A stretch of DNA of 47,995 nucleotides from Bifidobacterium amazonense (lineage in GTDB: Bacteria; Actinomycetota; Actinomycetes; Actinomycetales; Bifidobacteriaceae). The notes below the pieces were generated by a model. It had not been told where the DNA came from and did no database searches. It worked only from the letters and a program-made list of their open reading frames with translations. Below, piece after piece: positions 8,992 to 17,642 of the stretch. The position numbers were made by a program, and so were the translations under genes. How positions within the stretch are numbered: the first letter of the stretch is position 1; the number at the start of each line of letters is the position of its first letter. The DNA is taken from positions 1-47,995 of the forward strand of contig NZ_JAFEJT020000021.1 in assembly GCF_018555435.2 (NCBI RefSeq). The letters run 5' to 3'.

Positions 8992-10305
8992 TCAGTCGAG
9001 CACGCGCAGGATCGACGGTTCGCCGGTCACGCAGTCGAGCTTGCGCACGGCCTCGACGGTCTTGCGCAGCGTGACCTCGTCGGTCTGGTGCGTGACGATG
9101 CGCAGCTGCTGGATCTCGCCGTCGTAGCCCGGGTCGTTGAGCGTGGGCTTGAGGTCCTGGTTCACGCCGTTGATGGAGACGCCGTTGTCGGCGAACTCCT
9201 TGGCGATGGCGGCCAGCACGCCCGGCTTGTCGTGGATGAGGAAGCGCACGGCGAACGCGGCGCGGCTCGCCTCGATCGGTGCCTTGGGCAGGTCGTTGTA
9301 CATCGGGATGGTCGGGCCGGTGCAGCCCTGCGCGATGTGGCGTGCCTCAGTCACGACGTCGCCGACGACGGCGGAGGCGGTCGGCGCGCCGCCTGCGCCG
9401 CGGCCATAGAACATGAGGTCGTCGGCGGCCTCGGCCTTGACGAAGATCGCGTTGAACGAGCCGTGCACGGAAGCCAGCGGGTGCGTTTCGGGGATGAGCG
9501 CCGGGTAGACGCGTGCGGAGACGCCCGCCTCGCCGTTCTCGACGACGGCGAGCAGCTTGATGACCTTGTGCTCGGCGGTCGCGGCGGCGATGTCGTCGGC
9601 GGTGATCTTGGTGATGCCCTCGACCGACACGTCGTCAATGGTCACGTTGGTGTGGAAGCCGAGCGTGGCCATGATGGCGGCCTTGTTCGCCGCGTCGTGG
9701 CCCTCGATGTCGCCGGTCGGGTCGGCCTCGGCGTAGCCCTTGGCCTGGGCGTCCTTGAGCACGTCGTCGAACTGGAGACCCTTGGTGGTCATCTCGTCGA
9801 GAATGTAGTTGGTGGTGCCGTTGACGATGCCGAGCATGCTCGTCACCTTGTCGCCGGCGAGCGACTCGCGCAACGGCAGCAGGAACGGGATCGCGCCGCC
9901 CACGGCCGCTTCGAAGTAGATGTCGACGCCCTTGGCGGCGGCCGCGTTGTAGATCTCGGGGCCGTACTTGGCCAGCAGCGCCTTGTTGGCGGTCACGACG
10001 GACGCGCCGGATTCGATCGCGGCCATCACGAACGTGCGGGCCACGCCGGTGCCGCCGATGAGCTCGATGACGATGTCGGCGTTGGTGGCGACCTTCATCG
10101 TGTCGGTGGTCAGCAGCGACTTGTCGATCCACGGATAGTTCACCTCATCCGGGTCGAGGCAGGCAACGCCGACCAGCTCGATCGGCCGGCCGATGCGGGC
10201 GGCCAGCTCGTCCTTCTGCTCGACGAGCAGACGCGCGGTCTGCGATCCTACGGTTCCCGCGCCCAGAAGTCCCACGCGGATGGGGGTTTCGTTCAGCTGT
10301 GCCAC
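8992..10305 (-). CDS. hom: Homoserine dehydrogenase
   Basis: The 437-residue protein reduces aspartate semialdehyde to homoserine with NAD(P)H, at the branch leading to threonine and methionine. A GTG at 10305 is chosen because AGGAC lies just upstream; an in-frame GTG at 10335 is possible. The N-terminal Rossmann motif is 'VGLLGAGTVG'; 'GIVNGTTNYILDEM' is the homoserine dehydrogenase signature; and the last 90 residues ('VRFLIHDKPGVLAAIAKEFA') are an ACT domain, expected to mediate threonine feedback. Homoserine from here feeds ThrB downstream and MetA at 33157. It is separated from lysA and argS by an oppositely oriented PTS locus. Confidence 0.96.
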   Translation of the reverse strand: MAQLNETPIRVGLLGAGTVGSQTARLLVEQKDELAARIGRPIELVGVACLDPDEVNYPWIDKSLLTTDTMKVATNADIVIELIGGTGVARTFVMAAIESGASVVTANKALLAKYGPEIYNAAAAKGVDIYFEAAVGGAIPFLLPLRESLAGDKVTSMLGIVNGTTNYILDEMTTKGLQFDDVLKDAQAKGYAEADPTGDIEGHDAANKAAIMATLGFHTNVTIDDVSVEGITKITADDIAAATAEHKVIKLLAVVENGEAGVSARVYPALIPETHPLASVHGSFNAIFVKAEAADDLMFYGRGAGGAPTASAVVGDVVTEARHIAQGCTGPTIPMYNDLPKAPIEASRAAFAVRFLIHDKPGVLAAIAKEFADNGVSINGVNQDLKPTLNDPGYDGEIQQLRIVTHQTDEVTLRKTVEAVRKLDCVTGEPSILRVLD

Positions 10306-10710
10306 TGGCGTCCTTTCCCTTGCAACGTCACTCACGCCGCCCCAACGGAACGGCCGGCGATCACAATTCCTCCACTATCCTACGGTTGCAATCCGACACG
10401 CCGGGACGTAAGTTCCTTAACAAACATGCGTCGACGCACCGCGAACCGTCGTCACTAATCGCCAGTAGCGCTTAGCGGCGACGGCAAACGTTGCTGCAAG
10501 ACCCCTGCCGTAAAGAAACTTAACAAAATGGTCGTAAACGGCGTCGCCGGTGACGTAGACTAGCGGTTAGAGCGATAAGCCGTCCGGAGATTCCGGGGTT
10601 TCCGCCAAGGATGGCGGAAACGCGATCGATGACGAAAGCCGGCTCATACAGAAAGAAGAAACCCGTCGCTCAACATGACCCTGCATCGTCGCAGAGGGAG
10701 GATGGAAGAA
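10306..10710 (+). promoter_or_regulatory. hom/PTS divergent intergenic region with a hairpin leader
   Basis: This 405-bp gap holds no convincing gene. CTTAACAAA occurs twice in the same orientation (10416-10424 and 10519-10527), each preceded by GTAA, and may be a regulator or promoter site. A -10-like TAGACT is at 10558-10563. Downstream, 10598-10606 and 10613-10621 pair as a perfect 9-bp hairpin (GTTTCCGCC with GGCGGAAAC) and a smaller CCGGA/TCCGG hairpin precedes it. Tandem hairpins in a PTS leader could be an antiterminator target, but no antiterminator gene is visible here. The RBS GGGAGG sits 9 nt before the EIICB ATG. Confidence 0.4.
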
Positions 10711-12282
10711 ATGAAAGCGTATATCCAGCGTCTAGGACGCGCGCTTATGCTGCCGGTGGCCTGCCTGCCGGCCGCCGCGCTGTTCCTTGGTCTCGGCTAC
10801 TGGATCGACCCGAGCGGTTGGGGTGGCAACAACGTCATCTCCGCCTACCTGTGCAAGACCGGCGGCGCGATCCTCGACAACCTCGGCCTGCTGTTCGCCG
10901 TCGGCGTCGCCATCGGCATGGCGCGCAACAAGGACGGCGCCTCGGCCCTCTCGGGCCTGGTCGGCTTCCTGACTGTCACCACGATCATGGGCTCGGCCTC
11001 GATGTTCCTCGGCTTCGACTCCGATCCCGCGGTCATCGCCACCGAGCATCCGGCGTTCGCCCCCGGTGCCATCGGCAACAAGAACGTGTTCTTCGGCATC
11101 ATGGTCGGCTGCATCGCCGGCGCGCTGTACAACAAGTTCCATCAGGTGAAACTGCCCGACTTCCTCGCGTTCTTCTCCGGCCGCCGCTGCGTGCCGATCC
11201 TGACCGCCGCCCTCATGTCGGTGATCTCTCTGGCCCTGCTGTTCATCTGGCCGGTCATCTACAACGGCCTGGTCGCCTTCGGTGAGGGCATCATGGGCAT
11301 GGGTGCCGTCGGCGCCGCCATCTACGCGTTCTTCAACCGCCTGCTCATCCCGACCGGCCTGCACCACGCGCTCAACAACGTGTTCTGGTTCAACCTCGCC
11401 GGCATCGACGACATCACCAAGTTCTGGACCGGCGTCGGCGGCCTGAACGGCGACGTCGCGGCCGTGACCGCAACCGGCGGCTTCCACCCGTTCGGCGTGT
11501 ACGTCACCGGCATGTACCAGGCCGGCTTCTTCCCGATCATGATGTTCGGCCTGCCGGCAGGCGCGTTCGCCATCTGGAAGAACGCCAAGCCCGAGAACAA
11601 GAAGGCCGTCGGCTCCCTCATGCTCGCCGGCGCGCTGGCCGCGTTCCTGACCGGCGTCACCGAGCCGCTCGAGTTCTCCTTCATGTTCGCCGCCTTCCCG
11701 CTGTACGTGGTGCACGCGCTGCTCACCGCCCTGTCGGTGTTCATCGCCGCCGCGTTCCAGTGGATCGCCGGCTTCAACTTCTCCGCAGGCTTCATCGACT
11801 GGTTCCTCTCGCTCAACGTGCCCCGCGCGCACATGCCGTTCATGCTCATCGTGCAGGGTCTCGTGTTCGCGGTCATCTACTACTTCGTGTTCGACTTCAT
11901 GATCCGCAAGTTCAACATGAAGACCCCGGGCCGCGGCGATGACGAGATCGAGGACGCGACCGCCGACACCGATTCGTCCGCCGTCCCGGCCTCCACCGGC
12001 GACAAGTACGAGGTCATGGCAGCCAAGCTGTACGCGGCCCTCGGCGGCAAGGCCAACGTGGTCGAGATCGAGAACTGCACGACCCGTCTGCGCATGGGCG
12101 TTCGCGACACCGCGAAGGTCGACCTCGACGCGATCAAGAAGGCCGGCGTGCCGGGCGTGAAGGTGCTCGACTCGAAGAACATCCAGGTCATCGTCGGCAC
12201 GCAGGTGCAGGCCGTGGCGGATGCCATGGAGGTGTTGCACGGCGCCCCGGTGATCACGGGAGGCTCGGCCCCAAAAGCGTGA
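10711..12282 (+). CDS. PTS glucose/N-acetylglucosamine-family transporter, EIICB
   Basis: The 523-residue membrane protein starts at the ATG at 10711 behind GGGAGG. Residues 1-400 form the EIIC channel with about ten hydrophobic segments and the sugar-site stretch 'IPTGLHHALNNVFWFN'; 'GVTEPLEFSFMF' is the conserved TEP/LEF loop. After an acidic linker, residues about 435-515 are the EIIB domain with the phospho-accepting cysteine at about 456 in 'ENCTTRLRMGV'. The pair imports and phosphorylates a hexose, glucose or GlcNAc by family. EIIA is encoded by the overlapping next gene in the -1 frame. A slippery heptamer three codons before this stop may let some ribosomes make a fused EIICBA. Substrate is inferred, not shown. 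Confidence 0.93.
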   Translation: MKAYIQRLGRALMLPVACLPAAALFLGLGYWIDPSGWGGNNVISAYLCKTGGAILDNLGLLFAVGVAIGMARNKDGASALSGLVGFLTVTTIMGSASMFLGFDSDPAVIATEHPAFAPGAIGNKNVFFGIMVGCIAGALYNKFHQVKLPDFLAFFSGRRCVPILTAALMSVISLALLFIWPVIYNGLVAFGEGIMGMGAVGAAIYAFFNRLLIPTGLHHALNNVFWFNLAGIDDITKFWTGVGGLNGDVAAVTATGGFHPFGVYVTGMYQAGFFPIMMFGLPAGAFAIWKNAKPENKKAVGSLMLAGALAAFLTGVTEPLEFSFMFAAFPLYVVHALLTALSVFIAAAFQWIAGFNFSAGFIDWFLSLNVPRAHMPFMLIVQGLVFAVIYYFVFDFMIRKFNMKTPGRGDDEIEDATADTDSSAVPASTGDKYEVMAAKLYAALGGKANVVEIENCTTRLRMGVRDTAKVDLDAIKKAGVPGVKVLDSKNIQVIVGTQVQAVADAMEVLHGAPVITGGSAPKA

Positions 12283-12302
12283 CGGCGGTTCCCGCCGCCG
12301 TT
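12258..12302 (+). other. Candidate programmed -1 frameshift site joining EIICB to EIIA
   Basis: In the EIICB frame the sequence reads GCC CCA AAA GCG TGA. Bases 12270-12276 are C CCA AAA, a canonical X XXY YYZ slippery heptamer. A slip of -1 continues as AGC GTG ACG straight into the EIIA frame. GGGAGG, resembling a Shine-Dalgarno stimulator, lies at 12258-12263. Five nt after the heptamer, 12282-12288 pairs with 12295-12301 as a 7-bp GC-rich stem with loop TTCCCG. Slippery site, upstream SD-like element and downstream hairpin are the parts of dnaX-type frameshifting. Plain translational coupling through the GTGA overlap, or an ancestral frameshift, are the alternatives. Confidence 0.55.
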
Positions 12303-12791
12303 CCGCAACCCGCCAAGGCCGCTCCGGCCGCGGCGCCCGCAGGCAGCAGCATCCTGGCTCCCGTCGACGGCTCGATCAAGGCGATCGAGGATGTCCCCGA
12401 CGAGACGTTCGCCGCGAAGATCCTCGGTGACGGATTCGCCGTGGTGCCGGCCTCGGCCACGGTCGTGGCCCCGGTCTCCGGCACGGTGACCACCGTGGCC
12501 AACGCGCGCCACGCCGTGGGCATCACCACCGACTCCGGCGTGGAGGTGCTCGTGCACATCGGCGTCGACACGGTCCAGATGGGCGGGGAGCCGTTCACCG
12601 TGCGCGTCGCCGTCGGACAGAAGGTCGCCGCCGGCACCCCGATCATCGACGTGGACTGGGACGCCATCAAGGCCGCCGGCAAGCCCACCGACGTGATCGT
12701 GGTGTTCACCAACCCGGCGCTCATCAAGGATCTGTCGATCACCGCCCACGGCGCAGTGGCCGCCGGCACCCCGATCGGCACCCTCGCCTGA
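12279..12791 (+). CDS. PTS glucose-type EIIA
   Basis: The 170-residue protein belongs to the Crr/EIIA-Glc family and passes phosphate from HPr to EIIB. The phosphorylated histidine is His93 in 'VLVHIGVDTVQMGG', with the paired active-site His78 in 'NARHAVGI'. The first 23 residues are an Ala/Pro-rich stretch typical of linkers between fused PTS domains. A GTG at 12279 would overlap the EIICB stop as GTGA. The only purine-rich stretch upstream is 15 nt away, too far for an efficient RBS, so expression may depend on coupling or on -1 frameshifting from EIICB. A strong terminator follows 34 nt after the stop. Confidence 0.92.
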   Translation: MTAVPAAVPQPAKAAPAAAPAGSSILAPVDGSIKAIEDVPDETFAAKILGDGFAVVPASATVVAPVSGTVTTVANARHAVGITTDSGVEVLVHIGVDTVQMGGEPFTVRVAVGQKVAAGTPIIDVDWDAIKAAGKPTDVIVVFTNPALIKDLSITAHGAVAAGTPIGTLA

Positions 12792-12824
12792 TCCGCCCCG
12801 CGACCCATAACTGAATCACCCAAC

Positions 12825-12865
12825 AGTAAGGGGCCCTTCCGGTTCATCCGGAAGGGCCCCTTACT
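12825..12865. terminator. Strong bidirectional terminator between PTS and lysA
   Basis: Bases 12825-12842 pair perfectly with 12848-12865, an 18-bp GC-rich stem with loop TTCAT. It lies between the convergent EIIA (plus) and lysA (minus) genes and can serve both. Confidence 0.85.
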
Positions 12866-12914
12866 ATTCCTATACGTCACGCCGCCGCGGCATCGCGCGC
12901 AGCGCGATTCCGTA

Positions 12915-14537
12915 TCAGCCGAGATCCCAGCCCAGCAGGTCGTCGATCGTCTGGCGGCGGATCATCACGTGCGCACCGGCCTCGCTCACGGCCACAACGG
13001 CCGGGATGAGCGCCTGGTTGTAGTTGCTCGCCATCGTGCGCCCGTACGCGCCGGTCACCGGCACGGCGAGCACGTCGCCGCGCTGCAAGTCGGCGGGCAG
13101 ACGGTCCTCGTGGATGATGATGTCGCCGGACTCGCAGTGCATGCCGACCACACGCACCAGCATCGACTCGTCCGAACCGTGCCGGTTCGCGAGCCGCACC
13201 GTGTAGTCCGCGCCGTACAGCGCCGGACGGATGTTGTCGGACATGCCGCCGTCCACCGACACGTACACGCGCTCGGCGATCGGATTGCCATCGCAATCGG
13301 TCGGCTGGTGGCCTTCCGCGTCCGCGCTGAGCAGCACGTGCTTGATCGTGCCGACGCGGTACAGCGTGACGCCGGCGGGCGCGACGATCCAGCGTCCCGG
13401 CTCGAACGAGATCGCCGGCGCGGGCATACCGAGCGCGCGGTTGATCGACGTGACCGCATCGGCCAGGCGGCCGAGCTCCACATCGATGTCCATCGAATCC
13501 TCGCCGTCCGTGTACGCGACGGAATAACCGCCGCCGAGGTCGACCTCGGGCAGCGTGAACGCGTCGGTCGCGTAGAAGGTCTTGCGCAGCAGCATCATGC
13601 GCTTGGCGGCCTGAATGAACGCGTCCGCGTCGTGGATGTTCGAGCCGATGTGCGAGTGCACGCCGACCAGCTCGAGCACATCCTGATGCTTCTGGATCTC
13701 CTTGAGCACGGCGAGCGCCGGACCGTCGGCCACGGCCGTCATCGCGGCGGCGAGCGCACGGTCGGACTCCGAGACCTCCTCGCCGTGCAGGTCGTACGGA
13801 TACTTGATGTCGTAGCGCAGCGTACGCGCCGGCTTGGCGGCCGTCTCGGTCGCGTTACCGCCGTCTGCGGCGACTTCGCCGACGCGCGCGTTGGTCGCGG
13901 CCGGGGTCACGCCGGTCAGGTCGTCGAGGATCGACAGCACGCTCGTGTCCGCGCCGGCCGGCAGCAGCGGCACGCCGAACTTCTGGTCCTCGTGCGCGGT
14001 GGAGATGTACTCGTGGCCGCCGGCGTGGATGCCGGACGTGACGCGCAGCATGACGCGTGCGCGCTTGCCGAGACGCTTCGCAATTTCGGCGATGCGGGCC
14101 GGCTCGTCGGGCGAGTCGATCACGATCTTCGCGAAGCCCTGTTCGATCGCGAGCTCGATCTCCGCATCGGACTTGTTGTTGCCGTGCAGCACGAGACGGC
14201 GGCCGGGAGCGCCCGCGGCGAGTGCGATGCGCATCTCGCCCATCGTGCAGGTGTCGACGTACATGCCCGCCGCGAGCACGAGGCGCACGATCTCCTTGGA
14301 CAGGAACGCCTTGCCGGCGAAGCTGACGTGCGTGGTCGAGTTGTTGAACGCGTGCGCCGCGGCGGCGACGAAATGCTTCGCGCGCGCGGCGACCTCGTCG
14401 GTGTCGATCAGGTACAGCGGCGAGCCGAACTCGTCGAGCAGCGACTCGGCGGTGCGCCCGTGGAACGTGATCGCGCCGGTTGCGGGGTCGATGGCCGTGG
14501 CGGCAGGCCAAATCGAGGTGATTGCCATATCGATCAC
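12915..14537 (-). CDS. lysA: Diaminopimelate decarboxylase
   Basis: The 540-residue PLP enzyme converts meso-diaminopimelate to lysine, the last step of the pathway. A GTG at 14537 overlaps the argS stop as GTGA and has GGAG 5 nt upstream; an ATG at 14528 is the alternative. The PLP lysine is about Lys76 in 'VSFAGKAFLS'; 'GVHSHIGS', 'DLGGGYSVAY' and 'EPGRWIVAPAG' are group IV decarboxylase motifs; 'MHCESGDII' contributes the active-site cysteine. It is longer than the usual 420-450 residues owing to an insertion at about residues 190-260. It forms an argS-lysA operon by overlap and ends facing the PTS genes. Confidence 0.95.
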   Translation of the reverse strand: MIDMAITSIWPAATAIDPATGAITFHGRTAESLLDEFGSPLYLIDTDEVAARAKHFVAAAAHAFNNSTTHVSFAGKAFLSKEIVRLVLAAGMYVDTCTMGEMRIALAAGAPGRRLVLHGNNKSDAEIELAIEQGFAKIVIDSPDEPARIAEIAKRLGKRARVMLRVTSGIHAGGHEYISTAHEDQKFGVPLLPAGADTSVLSILDDLTGVTPAATNARVGEVAADGGNATETAAKPARTLRYDIKYPYDLHGEEVSESDRALAAAMTAVADGPALAVLKEIQKHQDVLELVGVHSHIGSNIHDADAFIQAAKRMMLLRKTFYATDAFTLPEVDLGGGYSVAYTDGEDSMDIDVELGRLADAVTSINRALGMPAPAISFEPGRWIVAPAGVTLYRVGTIKHVLLSADAEGHQPTDCDGNPIAERVYVSVDGGMSDNIRPALYGADYTVRLANRHGSDESMLVRVVGMHCESGDIIIHEDRLPADLQRGDVLAVPVTGAYGRTMASNYNQALIPAVVAVSEAGAHVMIRRQTIDDLLGWDLG

Positions 14538-16351
14538 ATCTTCTCCGGAGCGGTGACGCCGAGCAGGTCGAGGCCTGCGGCGATCACGAGGCGCACGGCG
14601 TCGTTGAGCTTGAGACGCGCGGCGGCGCGAGCCGGTTCCGGGGCCTTGGCGATGCGCAGCGCCTCGCGCTCGGCCTCATCACCGCGCTCCTCCGGGTCGG
14701 TGAGCTCCATCGGCACGACGCGTTCCACGTTGTACCACTTGTGGTACGCGGCGGCGAGATCCTCGAGGTAATGAGCCACGCGGTGCGGGGCGCGCGCGTC
14801 GCCGGCGAGGGCGAGCAGCGCCGGCCACTGGGCGAGCGCGGCGAGCACCTCACCGTCCGCCTCGGTGTCGAGCAGCGCAAGATCGGCGCCCTCGTAGGTG
14901 ATGCCGGCGGCGGCCGCGTTGCGGTCCACGTTGCAGGAGCGCGCGTGCGCGTACTGCACGTAGTACACCGGGTTGTCGTTGGAGTGCGAGGCGAGCAGGT
15001 TGAGGTCGATGTCGACCGGCGAGTTGTAGTCGGTGCGCGCGAGCGAATAACGCGACGCGTCCACGCCGATCGCCTCGACGAGATCGTCGATGGTGACGAC
15101 GTTGCCGGCGCGCTTCGACATACGCACGGCCTTGCCATCCTTGAGGACGTTCACGAGCTGGCCGATCAGAATCTGCATGTTCTCGCCCGGCTTGTCGCCG
15201 AACGCGGCGCACATGGCCATCATGCGGCCGATGTAGCCGTGGTGGTCGGCGCCGAGCATGTAGATCGCCACGTCGGCCGGATCGGTCGCGCGGTGACGCT
15301 TGTTCCAGTAGTACGCGATGTCGGCCGCGAAGTACGCAAACTCGCCGTTCGACTTCAAAATCACGCGGTCCTTGTCGTCGCCGTGCTTGGTCGACTCGAA
15401 CCAGGTCGCGCCGTCCTTCTCGTAGATGTCGCCGCGCTCGCGCAGCACCTCGATCGCGCGGTCCACCTCGCCGTCGGTGTACAGGCTGTTCTCGTGGAAC
15501 CACACGTCGAAGTTCACGCGGAACTCCTTCATCGACTTGCGGATCTCGTCGAACATCATCGGCACGGCGCGCTTGCGGAACTCCTCGCGCTGTTCGGAAT
15601 CGCCTTCGCCGAGCGGGTTGCCGTCCTTGTCAAGGCCGCCGTCGACGCGCGGCAGGGCGAGCACGTCCACGCCGTCGGCTTCGGCCTCGGCGATCACGCG
15701 GTCGGCGATCTCGTTGATGTAGGCGCCCTTGTAGCCGTCGATCGGCGTCTCCTCGCCGTGCGCGGCGGCGACGAGCGACTTGGCGAAGCGGTTGATCTGC
15801 TCGCCGTGGTCGTTGAAGTAGTATTCGCGCACGACCTTCGCGCCGTTCGCCTCGAGCACGCGGGCCATCGAGTCACCGGTGGCGGCCCAGCGGGTGCCGC
15901 CGATGTGGATCGGGCCGGTCGGGTTCGCGGAGACGAATTCGAGGTTGAGTGTCTTGCCGGCCAGATGCGTGTTGCGGCCGAACGTGGAGACGCCGGATTC
16001 GGCGTCGGCCGGCGCGGCGAGCACCTGGTCGACCACGGCCGCGGCGGACGCGGAGTCGAGCGTGATGTTGATGAAGCCGGGGCCGGCCACCTCGACGGAC
16101 TTGACGCCGTCCGCGGCGGTCAGATCGGCGGCGAACAGCTCGGCCAGATCGTGGGGCTTCATGCCGGCCTTCTTGGCCAGCTGCATGGCCGCGTTCGAGG
16201 CCCAGTCGCCGTGCGCGCGATCCTTCGGACGCATGACGGTGAGCTTCTCGACGGGCGGGATGAGATCGTCGGTGAGGTTGCCGGCCTTGCCGGACGCAAC
16301 CAGTTCATGGGCAATATGCGAAATCAGTTCGCTCAGGGCTTCAGGACTCAT
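14534..16351 (-). CDS. argS: Arginyl-tRNA synthetase
   Basis: The 605-residue class I synthetase starts at the ATG at 16351 (MSPEALSEL), since upstream in-frame sequence is not ArgRS-like. It has an N-terminal additional domain to about residue 110, the HIGH-type motif in 'SANPTGPIHIGG', the KMSK-type motif in 'AVRMSKRAGN', and an all-helical anticodon-binding domain with C-terminal 'AAGLDLLGVTAPEKM'. It charges tRNA-Arg; one tRNA-Arg gene lies at 19105-19180. Its stop overlaps the lysA start by 4 nt, so the genes are probably co-transcribed and translationally coupled. Confidence 0.97.
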   Translation of the reverse strand: MSPEALSELISHIAHELVASGKAGNLTDDLIPPVEKLTVMRPKDRAHGDWASNAAMQLAKKAGMKPHDLAELFAADLTAADGVKSVEVAGPGFINITLDSASAAAVVDQVLAAPADAESGVSTFGRNTHLAGKTLNLEFVSANPTGPIHIGGTRWAATGDSMARVLEANGAKVVREYYFNDHGEQINRFAKSLVAAAHGEETPIDGYKGAYINEIADRVIAEAEADGVDVLALPRVDGGLDKDGNPLGEGDSEQREEFRKRAVPMMFDEIRKSMKEFRVNFDVWFHENSLYTDGEVDRAIEVLRERGDIYEKDGATWFESTKHGDDKDRVILKSNGEFAYFAADIAYYWNKRHRATDPADVAIYMLGADHHGYIGRMMAMCAAFGDKPGENMQILIGQLVNVLKDGKAVRMSKRAGNVVTIDDLVEAIGVDASRYSLARTDYNSPVDIDLNLLASHSNDNPVYYVQYAHARSCNVDRNAAAAGITYEGADLALLDTEADGEVLAALAQWPALLALAGDARAPHRVAHYLEDLAAAYHKWYNVERVVPMELTDPEERGDEAEREALRIAKAPEPARAAARLKLNDAVRLVIAAGLDLLGVTAPEKM

Positions 16352-16556
16352 TCTCCCCAGTCTACCGGCCCGTCTGACAGCCTTGATCCCGTTGCGCTCG
16401 TCTTCTTTTCCAGCGCGCATGAAGCCGGCGGAGCCTCGGCGTCCTGCAATTATGGACGGGCTTCGCCCGCGCTTTGCTGGCTCGCCTGTCGGCTCGCACA
16501 TCGCCTACAAACGCCTCCGGCGTTTGCTTCACGTCGATGTCCTCACTGAGGGAGCG

Positions 16557-17642
16557 TCACGCCAGCGCGTATTCGTCGGCGGCGCGACGCAGCTGTTCGA
16601 CGTCCTCGCCGAGGAATCCGGCCGCGCCCTGTCGTATCAGCGAGCGTGCGGTGCGCGCGTCGTTGACGGCTCCCACGTAGACGGGCACGTCGTGCCGTTT
16701 CGCCTCGCGCAGGAACGTGCGCGTCGCCTCGCGGGCGCGTACGACGACGAAGTCCATCGGCAGTTCGCGCCCGTCCCAGTCGCCGCCGCGCACGACGTCG
16801 CCCTGCGTGCCGTTCGTCGTGCCATTGTCCGCGCCGCTGCCCGACCCGCCGCGCGGCACGTTGCGGTCGGTCGTGCCGCCGTTCTCTCCCGCACCGTCGC
16901 CGTGCCTGCCGCCGGACCGTCCGCGGCCGGACTTGCCGCTGCCGCGGGCCAGCCGGTCGAGCAGCCGCGTACGCCAGTCGCGGATGTCCCAGCCGGTCAG
17001 CTGCGGCTCGCCGCTCGCGCATAGGCCGATCCGCCAGTTCGGTTCGCGCTGTTTGAAGACGACGATCGCCTCCCGACTCGTGGACATGATCATGAGATTG
17101 TTGGTGAACCGCGCGGTTTCGACCGAGCGGATGACCGTGTCCGCGACGGCGCGCGCGTGCCGGTCGTCGGTTTTGACGTGCAGCAGCAGGCCGAGATGTC
17201 CACGCGTGCGCTGGGCCGTGCGCAATGCCTGGACCAGCGTGGGGATGCGATAGTTCTGTCCGTTCTGCCGCATGGTCATGCGTTGCAGCTGACGCAGCGG
17301 CGTACGCGAGACGAGCACGTTGCGCCCGGCGGCACTGAGCCGTCCGGTCGCGCGATCGTGGAAGACGACGGGCTCGCCATCGGACGTGAGCCGTATGTCG
17401 ATTTCCGCATAGTCCGCGCCGATCCGGTCGGCGCCACGGATGGCGGCGAGTGAGTTTTCGGGAGCGGCCGCGTCGCCGCGATGCGCGATGACGGCCGGGG
17501 CGATGCCGTTCGTGCCGGAATGCGCGATGCCGACCAGATGTCCGAAGCCGACGGCCACGTCGCACACCAGCATCACGGCGACCAGCACGACGGCAACGAC
17601 GGCGAATACGCCGCGTCGTCCGCCCACGTTCAACCTGCGCAT
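16557..17642 (-). CDS. Membrane-anchored glycerophosphodiester phosphodiesterase
   Basis: The protein has about 361 residues from the ATG at 17642 (MRRLNVGG); an ATG at 17669 is possible. One hydrophobic segment near residues 12-33 suggests an N-terminal membrane anchor with the enzyme outside. The GDPD catalytic motifs are 'VIAHRGDAAAPENSLAAI' and 'EIDIRLTSDGEPVVFHD', with the metal and catalytic His/Arg/Glu/Asp residues present. The family hydrolyses glycerophosphodiesters to glycerol-3-phosphate and an alcohol, possibly from lipids or teichoic acids. A Gly/Arg/Asn-rich low-complexity insertion of about 55 residues splits the C-terminal part of the barrel, which is unusual. It ends 205 nt after (plus-coordinate) the argS start. 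Confidence 0.88.
   Translation of the reverse strand: MRRLNVGGRRGVFAVVAVVLVAVMLVCDVAVGFGHLVGIAHSGTNGIAPAVIAHRGDAAAPENSLAAIRGADRIGADYAEIDIRLTSDGEPVVFHDRATGRLSAAGRNVLVSRTPLRQLQRMTMRQNGQNYRIPTLVQALRTAQRTRGHLGLLLHVKTDDRHARAVADTVIRSVETARFTNNLMIMSTSREAIVVFKQREPNWRIGLCASGEPQLTGWDIRDWRTRLLDRLARGSGKSGRGRSGGRHGDGAGENGGTTDRNVPRGGSGSGADNGTTNGTQGDVVRGGDWDGRELPMDFVVVRAREATRTFLREAKRHDVPVYVGAVNDARTARSLIRQGAAGFLGEDVEQLRRAADEYALA

Noticed and set aside
12279..12791. EIIA as a pseudogene fragment created by a frameshift
   Set aside because: The domain is complete with both active-site histidines and a downstream terminator. A frameshift of recent origin or a sequencing error in the C4A4 run cannot be fully excluded and is noted in the finding.
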